From: Undaria pinnatifida
Taxonomy: Eukaryota > Sar > Phaeophyceae > Laminariales > Alariaceae
Direction: 5' to 3'
Assembly (NCBI GenBank): GCA_012845835.1
Contig: JABAKD010000008.1
Location: 10,881,709 to 10,945,708, forward strand
Length of the DNA stretch: 64,000 bases
The position numbers and the translations under genes are program-made. Within the stretch, counting starts at the first letter, position 1; every line of letters begins with the position of its first letter. The notes under the pieces were generated by a model. The model made no database searches. It was not told the origin of the DNA and saw nothing but the letters and a program-made list of their open reading frames with translations. Below are positions 1 to 13,600 of this stretch, piece after piece.

Positions 1-839
1 GTATGAATTTCCGAACCTACCTATGTTTTCCAATATGAGGGAATGAGGCACGCACCTTGAACACGAACGGTCGGTCGTTTTTGAAAGATCTGGTCGAGAT
101 CTGTTTAAAAAGCGAAAAAAAGATCTGATCGGGATCTGTCCATAGATGCCTCGGTTGGGGTTTGTTCTCTTCTTCCCGTTGTCGAGAAGATCACTTTGCT
201 TGGATGTTCGTCAGAGGGGTGTGGTAACTTGCGTGTTGTATGCATAATACAATAAATGCGGTTTTGTGTCTTCGTTTGCCCATCCCACCTTCTAGTGTCT
301 TCGCACTTTTTGTTTTTTTCTCCCTCCCTAGACGTAACTCGGATCCCAGGGTCACTTCGTGAGCAGGCTCTTCTTCCCCCCCTCCCACTACGGCGGTACG
401 TGCCTTCGTTTTTATCGCGAGAAGACTGCAGTCCAGTCCCTTCTTTGTTCCCTCGAAAACTCGCCTTTGTTCACTGAAGACTCGCATCGAACTGTAAGAG
501 GTGGCGGTAGGGTGGTACGATGTCTAGTAGTTCGACGCGAGTCGACGAGGCCTCAGGGAAGAAAATGCTGAATTACTATCGCGATAAAATGAAGGCATGT
601 ACCGTAGCGGGGAGGGGGGAGGAGGGCCCGCTATGTGGCACTTACTGCTGGGAGGGAGCGCGACAGTAGTGCGAGGATAATAAATAGAATGAATATATAT
701 ATATATTTATAGAATATATGTACAAATATAATGGTGTATGCAAGGCGGGCGAAGGGGTGCGCATCTTGGCGGCTCTGCTCTATGCTCTCTCTGCTCTGCC
801 CACTGCCGATTACCATATAATCTGCTCGCTGCATATAAA

Positions 840-1610
840 AATAAAAATACACTCCGGCTGTGAGATGGAAGATTTTGTCGAAACTCATCTTTGCAAACTG
901 GGTGTTATCTCCGATCGCGCTATACATACGCTATGTCACACCTGTTACATCCCAGTTTGTTTCCTTTTTTTTGTACAAATCGACTTGCCATCTTCTGGAC
1001 AAGTCGTGGTCACAGGTGTCGTCCCTTTTCCCCCCCGGTTCTTGATTTAAATTTTATCGCGCATAGGGTTCAGCAATCCCACTGCTCGTCGGTTTTTCAT
1101 CGAGTGTTGCTAAGCCACGCTCTCGCGCTTTCCGCAAGTCAAATTAATTTGTGCACAAGAAAAGTAGTACCAGGTACCAGGTGCTACTCAAACGTACATA
1201 CGTGCTAAAATACAACAATCATATGATACGTGTAACGCAACAACTATTGTGAATGCGTACGGTGCGATGTGTGTGTCGTAAAGTCAAGAGTTTCGACGGA
1301 CTACTGTTTGTTTCCAAGCTGTGGGTCGTACCAAGGGTGAAGTACCATACGTATAATTGCTATACCACCAACGACCACTCTTGGTAGGTGCGTGTTTTCA
1401 CTTTAAGCTGATCTTTCCACCCATCAACATCCAGCACAACCACTGTCCGCGCTGATGCCTCATGAAGAGACGAGCTCTCTCTGTGGTTACACGCTCTATA
1501 CGAGACTAAGATACACATTGCAAATACGTCAAACAAAAGGTGGTTTGGCCATGCAATGAACTGCAATGAACACGCGGGCTAAAGGAAGATGCAAGCCCAG
1601 CACACCAGAC
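840..1610. repeat. Dispersed repeat family E, two segments
   Basis: Segment 840-945 (motif GATGGAAGATTTTGTCGAAA) recurs at 44350-44480 and, more diverged, at about 26410-26520 and 43890-43990. Segment 975-1165 is nearly identical to 31250-31435. Segment 1420-1610 recurs at 44108-44310. The order of segments differs between loci, so this is a mosaic or rearranged element. No coding capacity was seen. Confidence 0.7.
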
Positions 1611-3464
1611 TATTTGCAACTAAAACGATAGTGAAAAAGAAAGGTCCAGTACATAGTAAGCCGCGTAAGTAGTAACTGCTGAGGTCGAGGTAAATTCGAA
1701 CCTCATAGGGCACCCTTCCTTACAAGTCGACAGGCCGAAAGCGCGCTAGATAGAGCGTGAGTTGGTGAAATTCGATGCAAATCGACGAGCGAGCATTACA
1801 AAAAGATGGGTCGTCACTATTTATAGTGTTGTTACAGCAGTGTAGTCGTACAGGTACCATTCGGTGTGTTTTCGCGCCTTTCGGTTGTTTCTTTTATCTC
1901 TGGTCCTCCGACAGATAGGTAAATCTAACGATTCCGGGCTAGTCGCTGGCGCAGGGCTCGAGCAGGAGGGACGTACAGCGCGGTGAAAATCACTCGCAAT
2001 AGATATCCAAGTTGCGGGAAATCAAATACGTCGCCCACGACTACGGAATCGATCGTCCGCCTTCCGCGTGCCCGTCCCTTGCGGCCGGCAACACATTGCA
2101 CTCTTGTAAGTGGTACGTATGCACCAGTGAAGTCGATGGAGTAGGGGCAGTCGCAGCAGCAATGGGTGCCGACGGAAACAGGATATGAATCGCTTTTTGT
2201 GCTTGGGCTAGGGGCGGGCAGTGACAGCGTCTTCGACGAAGTCTCCGCGACGAATTGTCGGAATGGTGTGCTGTGTATGCCATAACACGCGCGATCGAAG
2301 TATCACACGCGGCTTGCAACGACGAGTTTTGATTATAATTTCGATGTCACAGCTGAACTGTCAAATCGTTTTTTCTGATGTATGATATCTGCTCATCTGC
2401 CGCGTTCGACATGGCTCCATGGAGACGGCAGACTCCCTCATTGTCAATCCAGTTGGTACAAATATTAGAGTAATAGTTAAATCGACACACGACGCGTATG
2501 AAAAAACGTGGAAGTGTGGTGAGCTTAACCTTTATTTTTCCCCATCCGCCGGAGGATAAAAAAAAAAAAGAGTGATAGCTCGCGTGGAGCCGACCGCGTC
2601 ATGATTTCCTCCCTCCCGCTTTCTTGCCTGCCTGCCCGCCCGCCGCGCCGCTCCACACCGCAGGCGCTAAAGGAGGGTCCACGACGAAGCTTCTTCGGAT
2701 GAAACGGTAAATCTGCTGTCTCCACTGATCGAACGAAACGAATGCAAGCAAAGCAAAGGATCTGGCCCAACCCAACCACCCACACCACCACCGACACTCC
2801 CATCCACCCACCCACTCCACTCCACACCCTCTCCTGGGCAGGCGTTTCTCGTACGCCAGTAGACTTTTTAGTGGAAGGGCGGAAAAGGCGCCCGGGATTC
2901 GCCGTTGTTCCTGCAACGCCCACGACAAGAAAAAAAGAGTGTGTGTAATACGGAGCATGGTGGGGTGCCAGCAGAAAGGACCCATGCCTGCGTTTGAGTG
3001 GGGGGCGAGGGGCCTACTCTTTTGTTGCTTGTCTTGGTCGTTGGACCTTTGACCATGCCTTTCGAGATGGAGCGCCAGTCCTACTCCTAATAGAGACACT
3101 TCCAATGTTTGGGGGTTCATTGCAGAGGAGAGAAGGAAAGGAACCCGTCTTTCCCCCGCGGCCACTTCACCTTTCGTCACGAGGATCGGCGTTGGTGGCG
3201 CAGCTGTCGGATTGCTGGAGACCTAGACCATCGAGCATGGCAGATTTGGCTTGGCCTTGAAAAAAAAGCCCGTTGGTTGTGGCTGTGCCCCTGCCCGCCT
3301 ACCGTGGGCGGGCTCCCTCCGTAGTTTCCCTTTGCGAGCTGGATGGCTGGGAGGTATTAGGATAGGTGCCCGTGCGCGAAGGCTCTGTGCTCCTTCGCCT
3401 TTATTTTCCTGATGCTGGATGACTGGGAGATATTAACTTGGACTTTTCATGGGTCACAAGCCGG

Positions 3465-3665
3465 CCCGCGGGCCGGGTCGGATCGGATCGGGTCAGGAGT
3501 TTTTCGAAATCTTGCGGGTCGGGTCGGGTCGGGCCGGGTCACGGGCCACAAGCCGGCCTGCGGGTCGGGTCGGATCGGGTCAGGAGTGTTTCGAAATCTC
3601 ACGGGTCGGGTCGGATCGGGTCGAATCGGGTCGGATCGGGTCGTTTGGGTTCACCCTGACCGGAT
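3465..3665. repeat. GGGTC/GGATC minisatellite with higher-order duplication
   Basis: Short units GGGTC and GGATC alternate in a 5-bp register. The block is organised in two larger units, each carrying CACAAGCCGGCC followed by the pentamer tract and then AGGAGT, TTTCGAAATC. Related sequence, more diverged, lies at 16560-16770. The glycine/serine/arginine open frames across it are artefacts of the repeat. Confidence 0.8.
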
Positions 3666-6049
3666 CCGACCGACCGTGAAAAGCCCGGGTATTACCTCCT
3701 TTAGAACTTCGCCCACGTTTTTTGCGGACAGACTACTTGGAAATAGTGTGGGATATTGTTTTGCTGTGTTCGTAGAAGGGTCAGGAGAGTTGGCCTTATG
3801 CGAAGGCTCAGGTGGGGCGTCTCGTATATTTGTCTCGTGGCGTCTCGATTGCGCTGGCGCTGACGCCTGGGGACAAAAGGGTGGCATCCCCGGGGCGTAC
3901 TGTTGGTGTGCCGCAGTTTTTTGGTCGTTTTTTTTAGTGCTTTTTGGGGGGTGGGGACCTGGCAATTGTTGTTTCCGTCGTTGCCTCGAAACAACGTGTG
4001 AAACCAACATCATTGCAGTGACACATGTTTTTTTTTTTCTGGAAAATATTGGGCGCTGGGAAATTCCGGAAGGGGGGGGCGGGCTCTGGGAGTTTTGGGA
4101 TTTCCCTTGATCTTCACAACGAACCGCCGGGCATTGTGATGGGAGATAGACGGCGGGAACGGGATTTGGCGAAATGCTCAACGTAGACCCACGCATGCGC
4201 GTGTAGGGGGCGTGTCACTCAGTCGCCACCTGCAGCATGCTGCACGTTGCTAGCATGTAACACGCCGGAGCAACGTGCAGCAACACTGCTGGCTCTGGTC
4301 ATGCTAAAGCTGGCAGGGGGTGGAGGTGGGTTGGGCAGGGGGTAGTGGATGTGCCCTCTGCTCTTGCGAGGGCTCTGGTTGCTGGTCAGAAACGCTCTCC
4401 CCGTTACGACTGTCACTACTTCGTGCCATCGCTGCTGCTACTACTGCCGCCACCGCCATCGCCTTATTTGGTGGCGTCAATGCATGCACAAGCTTTTGCG
4501 GGAGCAGTGACGATGCAAAAGGCAGACTGACGAGCTGCAGGCGTTGGGCAGAGAGCGGCGTGTCGAGGATCGCTACTTATTACTTCTTCCTGGTAAAAGA
4601 CGCGCACCGCGTTTTTGTTTGATGAGCGAGAGAGAGGAGGGTCGGGGGACCGCTTCGTGGAAAACGACGCAACCCCGATCTATGCTGTTCGCCGCGCGAC
4701 AGCTTAGTACCTGAGTTACCCCGGGTACAGCGGCCACACCACCACCAGCGGAAAACTACCCGCGTATACTCCAAGTATAGCATGTTGTACAGCGGAATCC
4801 TGTGAGAGGACTGCAGCAGATTCGAGTTAAAAAAAAAAAACATTGGCAGTTGTCTCGCGACTCAAGAACTTCAGTTGCCTGTATTACTGTAGATACGGCG
4901 AGGGGGGCGCGCGCTATCGTTTTTTGTTGGACACGTCTCAGATTTTTTGTTCGCTATGATGGGGGGGGGGAGGGGGGGGGTTACTCGAAAACCAAGCGCA
5001 AATAAATATCCTAGAAATAAGCGTGTTCTTATATTCCGTCCCGTCCGTGATCACAACGGTCCGGTTGGTTTTCCATTTTGACCTCTGGGGGCGTTACGTG
5101 TCATTTTCTCTTTTTCAAAGGGCTGGATGGGGCGGTAAATTCTTTCTTTTATGTTGACCCTGAACAAATTTTCATGCATAGACTATTGTGTGTCAATTTG
5201 TCTTCTCCATTGTATTAGCAAAATTAGATATATTTTCACGCAGCTTGCAAAGACGAGTATCGACCCTAAAGTAATCGAACTCACAGCTGACGTTGTTAGA
5301 GTAATTAAAAAATATATACCCCTCACCGTTCCGGCTTCACACTACGCACAGCACAGAGCTCCAAAACGCGGTCATAGAGAGAAGATAAGTATAATAATGG
5401 CATCAGAAAACGGCGATTTACTTACTTGTCTCGCCAAGGCGCAGGCACACACGCCCAATAAAAACTCCTACACATATCAATAAACAGATAAATTGATACG
5501 CACGAAGTATGACAATCACCGATGACGAAGGCCGGCGAGCGCACGGGTTAAACCTGTTCGGAATTGCAAACAAAAGACACAAGACATGAAAACACAACAC
5601 CCCCCCCCCCATCGCCGCCCTCCTTCGCCCCATGGCAGCAAACACGCCACTTTCATCGTGCCCTCGTGCCCGATAAAATCAGAGGGTCTCCAGGCGGTAG
5701 ATGCACTTGCCGGGCTGCCTACTTGACTCAAATCCCCAACACACCTACATACATACCTGGTGGGCACCACTCTGGGCGGAAAATTAAGTATCGATTGGTG
5801 CTCATATCAATAAAAAACGGCCCCACACGTTTCCGTCCAGAGTGGTGTCTGTTTTAATCAGATGGCCAAGCTGTGCCTGCCTCCGAAATGGGAACCCTTT
5901 TCAACGGACGGATGCCGTGGGCGGCATGCCACCCTCCGTAAACAAAAAGAGAACCACAACTGCTTACTGTGCGTGGGGCGCAAACACTGCTCGTCCAAGC
6001 CGCGGGGGGCGATCACCAAAAAAACAGCGCGCCCGTGCCCCACCGGACA

Positions 6050-6322
6050 CATACTACGGTAGGCAGAGGTGCACAACTTTTTTTTCTGCGAGGTTGCGCA
6101 ATTCGGAAGCTTAACGCCTCTCCCAAAAACCGATATTTGGAGAAAGAACAAAGCCGCTAGCGGGGATGAAAAACCCCATGGCCTAGGTACACAACGAGAA
6201 GCATGCAAAGAAAATGGCCTATTGTTTATTTATTTTCCGACGAATTTGGGTTAAGGAGCCCCGTCATTCAGAAAATATTTCAGACGAAAACTGCTACCTC
6301 CATGTCGTAGCACGCGTCACCG
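6050..6322. repeat. MITE-like family B copy
   Basis: The element runs from a CTACGGTAGGCAGAGG-like end to GTCGTAGCACGCGTCAC. Its internal landmarks are AATCCCATGGCCTAGGTACA-like sequence, ACAACGAGAA, and a TTTCCGACGAATTTGGGTTA-like motif followed by AGGAGCCCCGTC. The same order occurs in the copies at 16045-16450, 33520-33790 and 39325-39630. It has no protein-coding capacity, so it would be non-autonomous. Confidence 0.6.
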
Positions 6323-7403
6323 CAAGGTGCTTTCTCGCGGGGCTTAATACTTGATCGTTGCCCACTTATCGTGAGCCCGCCTGCAAGAACCCAAAACAAG
6401 AACCAAAACTCTCGCAAGGTGTTTACACAAGCCTTTTACCTTTTGTGCCTATACACCCATAGATGACACTTGTAATAGTCGATTATTGGAACGATCTAGA
6501 AAGGTTCTCTGCGCGATATATATATACATATATATGCCACCATGTCCGTAAATACAAGCAACCTTTGGATATTAATATTGACACAACATGTTGATTATAT
6601 TTCCGGACAGAATGGTATACTAACATATGTCGATACCACCATCAGAGACTCCGAAAAAACATCGCCCCAGGTTTGGATAGTTGGCAACCAAATGGACGTA
6701 AACGTAGGGACCGATGTTACAGTGGGGGGGGGTACCCCCCGTAGGGTTATACGTACTGGGTTGAGTCCCTCGCACGAGTGACTCTCTATACCTGACGGGA
6801 AAGGTTACTCTAGGCGTTTTGTTCCGCGCAACGTAGCTTCCCCTTCCGTTTCAGATTCATATCGCCAAACAGAACAGCACGAAAGCTTGTAAAGACCAGG
6901 AAGAAACAGGCGGATCACTCACGCGAATGACCCAAAGTCACTGCGAAAAAAGGTCCCAAAACGTGACCTCTCCCTACTGCTCCGCCTCGAAAAGGATGCG
7001 TGGTCAATGGTCAAATGACTAAGGCAAGCAACAAATGAGTACGCCCCCCCTTAACATGCCCCCCCCCCCCTACCCCGTAGCCTTTGTTGAAGGAGCGTTT
7101 GGTATACATGTTAACACCCCAACGGGTCCCTATTTTCCCGTCAAGAGTCGAATACAACAGTGATCCCTCGATAGCGCGGGTAGAATAGTGCCGGCTACGC
7201 TCGCTATAGTGTCTATCAACTCGCTTGAGGCAGATGGGAATAACCAGTAGTGGCAGCATGTGGAGTAGTGCAGGTTGCCGCTATACTCTGGGCATTTCCC
7301 AATATAGTGCACATACCGGCGCTATAGAGGGACAGAGAGACCTCTACTCTGTACAGGTTAAATCGGCGCATACTCCGAAGCTTGTCCAGCCGAGCTTCAG
7401 GCC

Positions 7404-7688
7404 TCACCCGAACATGCCGTCGACTTGAGACGCCCCGGCTGTGGCCCCGCGCTGTGTGCCTGCCTGTGCGGTGTCTAGTCGGCGCCCCCGCGCCCCCCCC
7501 TCGCCCCCGACCGCCCAGGCCCTTTTTTTCCTCTTGTGTGGTCTGCCCCCCTCCCCTCCCCGCCTTGTCCCTGTCCCGCGATCGATGAACGTGATCCCTT
7601 TCGAATCGAAGTAGATGCCTAGATCACGTTTTGAGCACTTTACCCCCTCCTCCTTCAGCAAGCGCTGGGTAGCGGACAGCTCCACCGT
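7404..7688 (-). CDS. SLX4: SLX4-like gene, last exon: end of the SLX4 C-terminal domain
   Basis: The acceptor CGACAG precedes ACG GTG GAG in phase 0. The first 40 codons contain LLKEEGVKCSKRDLGIYFDS and then KGITF. This matches the family pattern in which a leucine-rich helix is followed by a ...GI/VK.S...L..FLD..GITF strand at the SLX1-binding end. The remaining codons to the stop at 7404 are basic and Gly/Arg-rich, like the tails of other SLX4 proteins. An undetected splice within this tail is possible. Confidence 0.75.
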   Translation of the reverse strand, partial: TVELSATQRLLKEEGVKCSKRDLGIYFDSKGITFIDRGTGTRRGGEGGRPHKRKKRAWAVGGEGGARGRRLDTAQAGTQRGATAGASQVDGMFG

Positions 7689-10600
7689 CTGTCGCGGCGC
7701 GATGATGATGGTGGTGTTGGTGTTGGTGTTGGTGTCGGTGTTGTTGTTGTTGTTGTTGTTGTTGGTGATGACGATAACAATGATGATGTTGATGATTGAT
7801 GATGATGATGATGATGGTGATGATGGTGGTATTGGTGATGATGGCGAAGGAACACGATGTTCATGATGAATAGGAGGATGAAGGTGGTGGTAACGATGAC
7901 GATGATGATGACAACGACAACATCAAAAAAGGCCAAAGAAAGAAGACACGATAACAAAATCGCGCGCAGGGTTTGGAGAGCCGCCCGGAGGGACGGAGGG
8001 AAGGTGTCACATACTTCCGTGAATTACTCGTACGGAAAAGTCTAGGTAAAAGTTGGATGGCTACGGAGCGAGTGCGGTTGCGCTACGCAGCGAGTGCGGT
8101 TGCGACGAGGGACGAGCGGAAGATCGGAATCTCGTGATGGTGGGCGTGTCGTTTCAGCTTTTGCGCGCGTTAGCGGTGTAGCTACTAAGGTGTGCTGCAA
8201 AACTACGGGGTGCCGTGTACCAGGTAACTGCTAAGGCGTGCAGTGAAACTACTTCCGAGAACGGCGCAACGAAACAGCAGGCACGTGCGGCTTCTCGCCC
8301 CGAGTGGACAATATCCCTGGCCAACTGTCCCTCACCGCGGCCCGATGCGGGCCTTGATGCGCGTTACACGTCATGGGACACAACTTTCAAGGTAAATAAA
8401 ACAAAACACAAGGCAGGACAATGAAAATCCTGCGCGGTACGTCACACGTTGAACTCACCTTGAGAAGCAGGATGTCCTCGTGGAGAACAGCATGTCTCCT
8501 GGGTATTATACCGTCGGCACAGCACATACAGCAAGAAGAAATCGGAAAATGAGACAGTCAAGGCGCAAGCAAACGCCGACACACAAGGGAAGCGAAAACG
8601 ACGCCGGCGCATTGAGAAAAAAACGGTCGGTTCGCCCCCACCCCTCTCACCTGGTCTTCACAGAGGACGGACAACAGCAACCACACACAAAAAAAAGAAA
8701 AAAAGGTTTGTCCGTAAACACACATGCAAAAGAAAAGAGAGAGCAGCCTCCGCGAGGGCCTCACCATCCTCCGTGTTCACTGCCAGAAGGATCATATTGA
8801 GCCAAAGCATACGTGCCGGAAAAGAAGGCCCAGCTCTCGACGCTCATACAAGGACACGAAGGATTACCCGCAGCGGCTGGTTTCCGAGCCGGTGTGCGTC
8901 GCAAAGACGGGGGTGGCCCCAATCGAGAGCATGTTCATCATAGCGTTCCCAAACAGACACTCCACGTCGGCGGAGCAGTTCCGTGGTCAAGACTGGGAGC
9001 ATCGCGCGTCGACCATCGACCACCAATACCCTCGCGCAGGCAGGCAACATCCTATCCACTAACTACACAAGCCAAAAAAACGAAGGGGGGAAAAAACGGC
9101 GTCTCTTCTACCAAGTACATCAACATCCGAGATATATAGCCGACAGGGAAATAAAAAAAGCCGACAGGGTAAACGACTCCGTCTGCTGCTGCCCTTCACC
9201 CGAGGCCTCACGTGATGACTGCACGTATCCGTTCCCCGAGAGCCTCCTTGTCACCGCTGCCAGTCGCCGGCGCCGATCGGGGCGCCCGTACCGGCTGCGA
9301 CGATGAACGCGGCGCATCGTCCCCCCCAAGGTTCAGCGCCTGCAAAGAAGCACCTCGATCGCCGACGGGCCTGTTCGTGGCGGACTGGCCAAAGAAAACA
9401 TCGAGCGGCAGAGGGGGCGGGGGGGAAGGGGGTGATAGCTGAGCACATGCCACCTTCGGCAATTCCAGAAGCGCAATCATCGGGGTGGGTATCGTCGCCG
9501 TAGCTCGCCATGTACACATATATGTGGCTCTTCTCCATCTATGTCGATATTTTTGCCTCTGTCTATGCTTCTGTCTTTCTCTTACTAGACTCTTCTCTGG
9601 CTTTCTTTCTTTCCCGTTATCTCTGACCCCCTCTCTCTACTTCACACTCTCCCTCCTCGCTAGTCTCGCTCTCCTTCTCTCGCCCCACCCCCCCCTTCCT
9701 ATGGAAACAAATTCACAATGTGCTATTTCTGCTGCCCCAAACTACCGCTCCATGCCAAGGCCGGGATTTACGAACCAGGGGAGGGCGGTGGACGGCCGGG
9801 CCCAAGGTCGAGCCGGCAGCCGACCCGGCCGCGCCCGTAGCGCGCGCTCCAACGCGCCCTTGGTCCGGGTGGCGCCCCCGCCGAACACCAGGGAGCGCGG
9901 GAGCGTCCGAGTTCCCCGCCGCGGCGCAATCACTTTCCCCATTGACACTAGCAGCAGCCGCTGCAGCGGCGGTGGCGACGGGGTGAAGGGTCCTCCAAAT
10001 CCGCGACAAGCGTTCCACCATATCTCTGTCAGCGATGGTGACACAAGCGCGATCGATTTCAAGCAGGAGAGCGACGGAGGCGGGGAGGGGGGGAGAGGGG
10101 GGGTGGCGTTACTGATGCGACGATCCGGAGGGGGAGGGCGGGGGGGGGTAGCTACGCTGCGAGCAACTACATAGCAGCACGCGCGCAGAAAACTCAAGCG
10201 TTATTTTTTAACCCGTGTTCTATGGATAGGTCACATGGAGCTAGCCAGCAAGCGTGGGATACTTTTTTCCGCGGGAATAAAGTTAAGGATTACGATGAAT
10301 ATGGCGCGGGGGTGCGAGGTTGGCGTGTAGAGCGGCCGTGCGCTGTCATAGCCGTAAACCAAAGACTGCGCCGCCTCCCGAAACACGCTTCTTATGACCG
10401 TCAGGTTCAACGACGCCCTTGAATAGGCGTGGGCATGCCGTACAAAACCAACCAACCAACCAGCCCGAAAAAAAAAAAATGAAAAAAACAACCAAAAACA
10501 ACCAATCAACCAGCAGAACCAAACCACCAAAACCATCACCAACACGTGCTACGTTAGAGGAGGGGCAAAGTTTTTTTTCTGGGCCACCTTACAACTTGAG

Positions 10601-13600
10601 GAGGTCCGTACTAATCAGCAGGCGAATGATGTGACAGGTGTATGCCTTCTGAGGCAAGGACATATTCTTGGAGTAAAATTTGAAGGGCAATCCAGTGAGC
10701 AAGCCCATGATCATAGGTACACCAAAAATATCAATATATTTGCAAAACGAGGATACGATGGACCAACTTTGATTGGGTAGGAGTTGGGTAGGAACACATA
10801 CTGCATTTTAGTGTTGAGACCGTCGAACGTCGCAATCCTTGGCCAATCCCAACCACAAAGAATCAGCGGAAATTGGGTTAGAATAATATACGTTTTCTTA
10901 CCACTTTTTTCTTTTGCCACGTCAATCTGAAGAAAAAAGTCAAAAAGCGCTACCCCTATCGTATAGCATGCGTCCGACCAACCAACGAACAAACCAAACA
11001 ACTCACTAACCAACCGACAATCGTCGCCGAAACGCTGGAAGGCAGAAAATCGCGTCGAAGGAAACTGAAAAAGACATCCACCAGCAAGGGCAAAAAACGT
11101 GGGGCGAGCGCGTGCGGGAGCTCCCGGTTGAGTTAAATCACAACTACAACCCACCTTTTGGATGACTTCTTCAGCCCGTACACCGACACCATGCCGGCCA
11201 GCTCCTGCACCGTCATCCGGTCGAACGAAGGCATCACTTCGAGTTGCGGCACAGCCCCCCCCCCTCCCCCACGCAAACCAGCAGGCGACCTCGGCTCCAA
11301 CGTGTCCTCAAGTGGTGCCAAAGAGACAGACATCGCCGGCCGTCCACCGATCGGCTGCGATCGACCTCGAGCCGCGGCGGTGGCCCTGACCGACTCGGCT
11401 TCCCGCCGATGCTTTCGCGACGGAGCTTCCTGCGTGAGCGAAATATCTGTCCTGCGCGAGGGCTTCCCAGCGCGATGCAAACCCGAGCCCATCAACGAGG
11501 CATTACCGGCACCGGGAACCGGGGGAGAAGAAGGTGTGGACGGTGAACCGGACAGGCATAAGGTCGGGGGAGACGTCGACGGCGGCGACAGCGGAGCCGG
11601 CGGCGATGGGACGAACGCGCCGACCGAGGCAGCGGTGGTGGTGATAGAGCGGGCCGGGTGGAGCACCGCATGGCGTTGCGAAACTGGCATACGGAACGAC
11701 GGGCTGTCTTCGTCCCCCTCGAACTCGGCGTTGCACCCCGTCGAAACCGAGCGCGGTTTGACGAAGGGCGACAGCGGTGGCGACCTCGGCTGCACACGCG
11801 TCTCGTTATCCTCGCCATCTTTTTCGTCGGCGTCGGTGGCGGGGGTGGTGGCGGCCGAAGTAGCGGTACCAACATCACCCGGCGCCGAAGGGAGTATCGA
11901 GACATCGTCACATAAAGTCTTTCCGACTAAAGCCCGAGGTTCGAGGGCATCGCCTTCGGAATCAAGCCCACCGGCTGGATTGTGAGCGCGCTCCGCGGCG
12001 AGGGCGTTTTCAGGACCACCCCCTGCCCCCTCACCCGGCGTGTCTTTATCCGGATACCAGTACCCGTCGTTCGCATAGTCCGGCGCCTCTGCGTACCAGT
12101 CGTCCGCGAAGTCTGGCGCCTCTGCGTACCCGTCGTCCGCGTAGTCTGGGGCCTCTGCGTCCGCGCCGTTCGAGCAATCCGGCGGCTGTGCGTCTGGCGT
12201 GTCGTCAGCGGCGGCAGCGGCAACAGCGGCAGCAGCGGCGGTCGCCGTTGAATCCTGCTTGGGCACCGGGCTGCTCAGATCGAACGTCACGATAGCACCG
12301 GGGCAGCTATCCCCGCTGAGAACGATGGTGCCATCGCTGCCTTCCTCTCCGGCGACATCGAAACCTATTCTTAAAAACGAGCAGAAGTAAAGAAAGGAGA
12401 ATATGCGGTTTCAGGTAACGTTCGTGATGCTGCATTGATCCGACCAAGAGTGCAGCAATGGCTGCAACAGCCCCCGTTGCACAACACCATCCTGGTTTCT
12501 ACACGAAAGTGTTGAGTGACCGCTGGCGCAACTTTAACCGCCACGCGGGAAGAGTAGCTTGAGGGATGCCCACGTCGCCGAGCTTCACAAAACACGAACA
12601 GACCACGCAGAGTCCACATCCTTGACTCAGCCCGCCCCTCCGTTCGTGACATTTCCCTTGTGTACAGCGACTGCTCGGTTTGCCTACCTCCCGAGCACAA
12701 TCTAACAGTCACCTCTCCCCCCTCCCCGTCCAAAACGCCTCCTCTATACTCCCGTTGTGTTTCGTGCCCCCCTACATCTGTCTTGGCTGCAGCAGCAAAT
12801 GCATACAATTTTGTCACCTGGATCGCCGCATTTGATGGAAGTGCGTTGTGCCTCCGCAGCTGCCACCGCGCCAGCAAGCGGCGGGTCATTCACCGGCGCA
12901 TTGTCCATCTGGGTCATATCTACCAGCCCGTCATCCGCGCAGCCGTCTCCAAGGAAGCATCCCGCGCCATCATCACCACCATCACCATTGACACCGCCTC
13001 CATGGTCACCAACACCACCACCATCACTACCACTACCGCCACCGACATCGCCAACATCACCGCCGCCAACACTACCACCAACACCGCCACCACCGCCAGG
13101 ACCGCCGCCGCCACCACCACCATCATCACCGCTACCACCACTACCTTCGACGTCGCTCTCAGCGCTGCTTCTCCCCTCTGCGCTCCCACTGATCCCGTCG
13201 AGCGAGATTCTCGAACGCGTGGCGCGGTCGGCCGCGTTCCCCCCAAAAAACCCGCCATCGTCACCTCCAGGGTCGTCTGAGCGGCTCGGTTTCTCACAAA
13301 ACTCATCAGCATCATCGGCGCCGACGCCACCACCGTCGCTGCTTTCGTCCTCAGCGTCAGCGTCGCCGTTTCCACCATCACCCTTGTTGACGACGTCGCC
13401 GTGAGTTATGACGGGGCGAGTCGCCGGTGATTGGTCAGAACCTGTCCACTTCAAGGCCTCTACTACAACGCCTTCAAAAAAGCGCAGCGCCTTCGCCTTG
13501 CCGCTGCCGCTCCCGCCGCTACGCCTCGACCGACTTCTCGCCAAAGCTACGTCCTTTTCGCGTACGCCACCTCCCGAGGAGGTTCCTAGTCCCGCCCCTA

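Larger units (their letters stand above)
1..7403. other. Repeat-rich region without a recognised gene
   Basis: I found no exon that is supported by splice sites and protein-like sequence. The open frames here are short, mutually overlapping and of random composition. The stretch holds dispersed repeats (840-1165, 1420-1610, about 2990-3080, 6050-6322), a GGGTC-type minisatellite (3465-3665), and G or C homopolymer runs (for example 4962-4980, 5590-5610, 7060-7072). A 35-bp segment at about 2521-2555 recurs inverted at about 28033-28065, inside a rhomboid intron. The 3' end of the minus-strand SLX4-like gene borders this region. Confidence 0.6.

Noticed and set aside
3412-4110. 232-codon plus-strand frame
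   Set aside because: Its first half is a translation of the GGGTC minisatellite and the rest is non-repetitive but unstructured.
8870-8960. Alternative frame LFGNAMMNMLSIGATPVFA on the minus strand
   Set aside because: Protein-like, but no acceptor brings it into phase with the exon at 9212-9384. Kept only as a doubt about the exon at 8868-9030.
11158-11985. 275-codon plus-strand open frame
   Set aside because: Complement of SLX4-like exon 11155-12364. The minus frame carries the SAP-like motif and joins its neighbours in phase.
12757-13404. Long plus-strand Pro/Ser-rich open frame
   Set aside because: It is the complement of the SLX4-like exon 12818-14852, where Gly/Asp/Ser codons on the minus strand give open frames opposite. 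The minus frame has splice-consistent ends and ordered protein segments.
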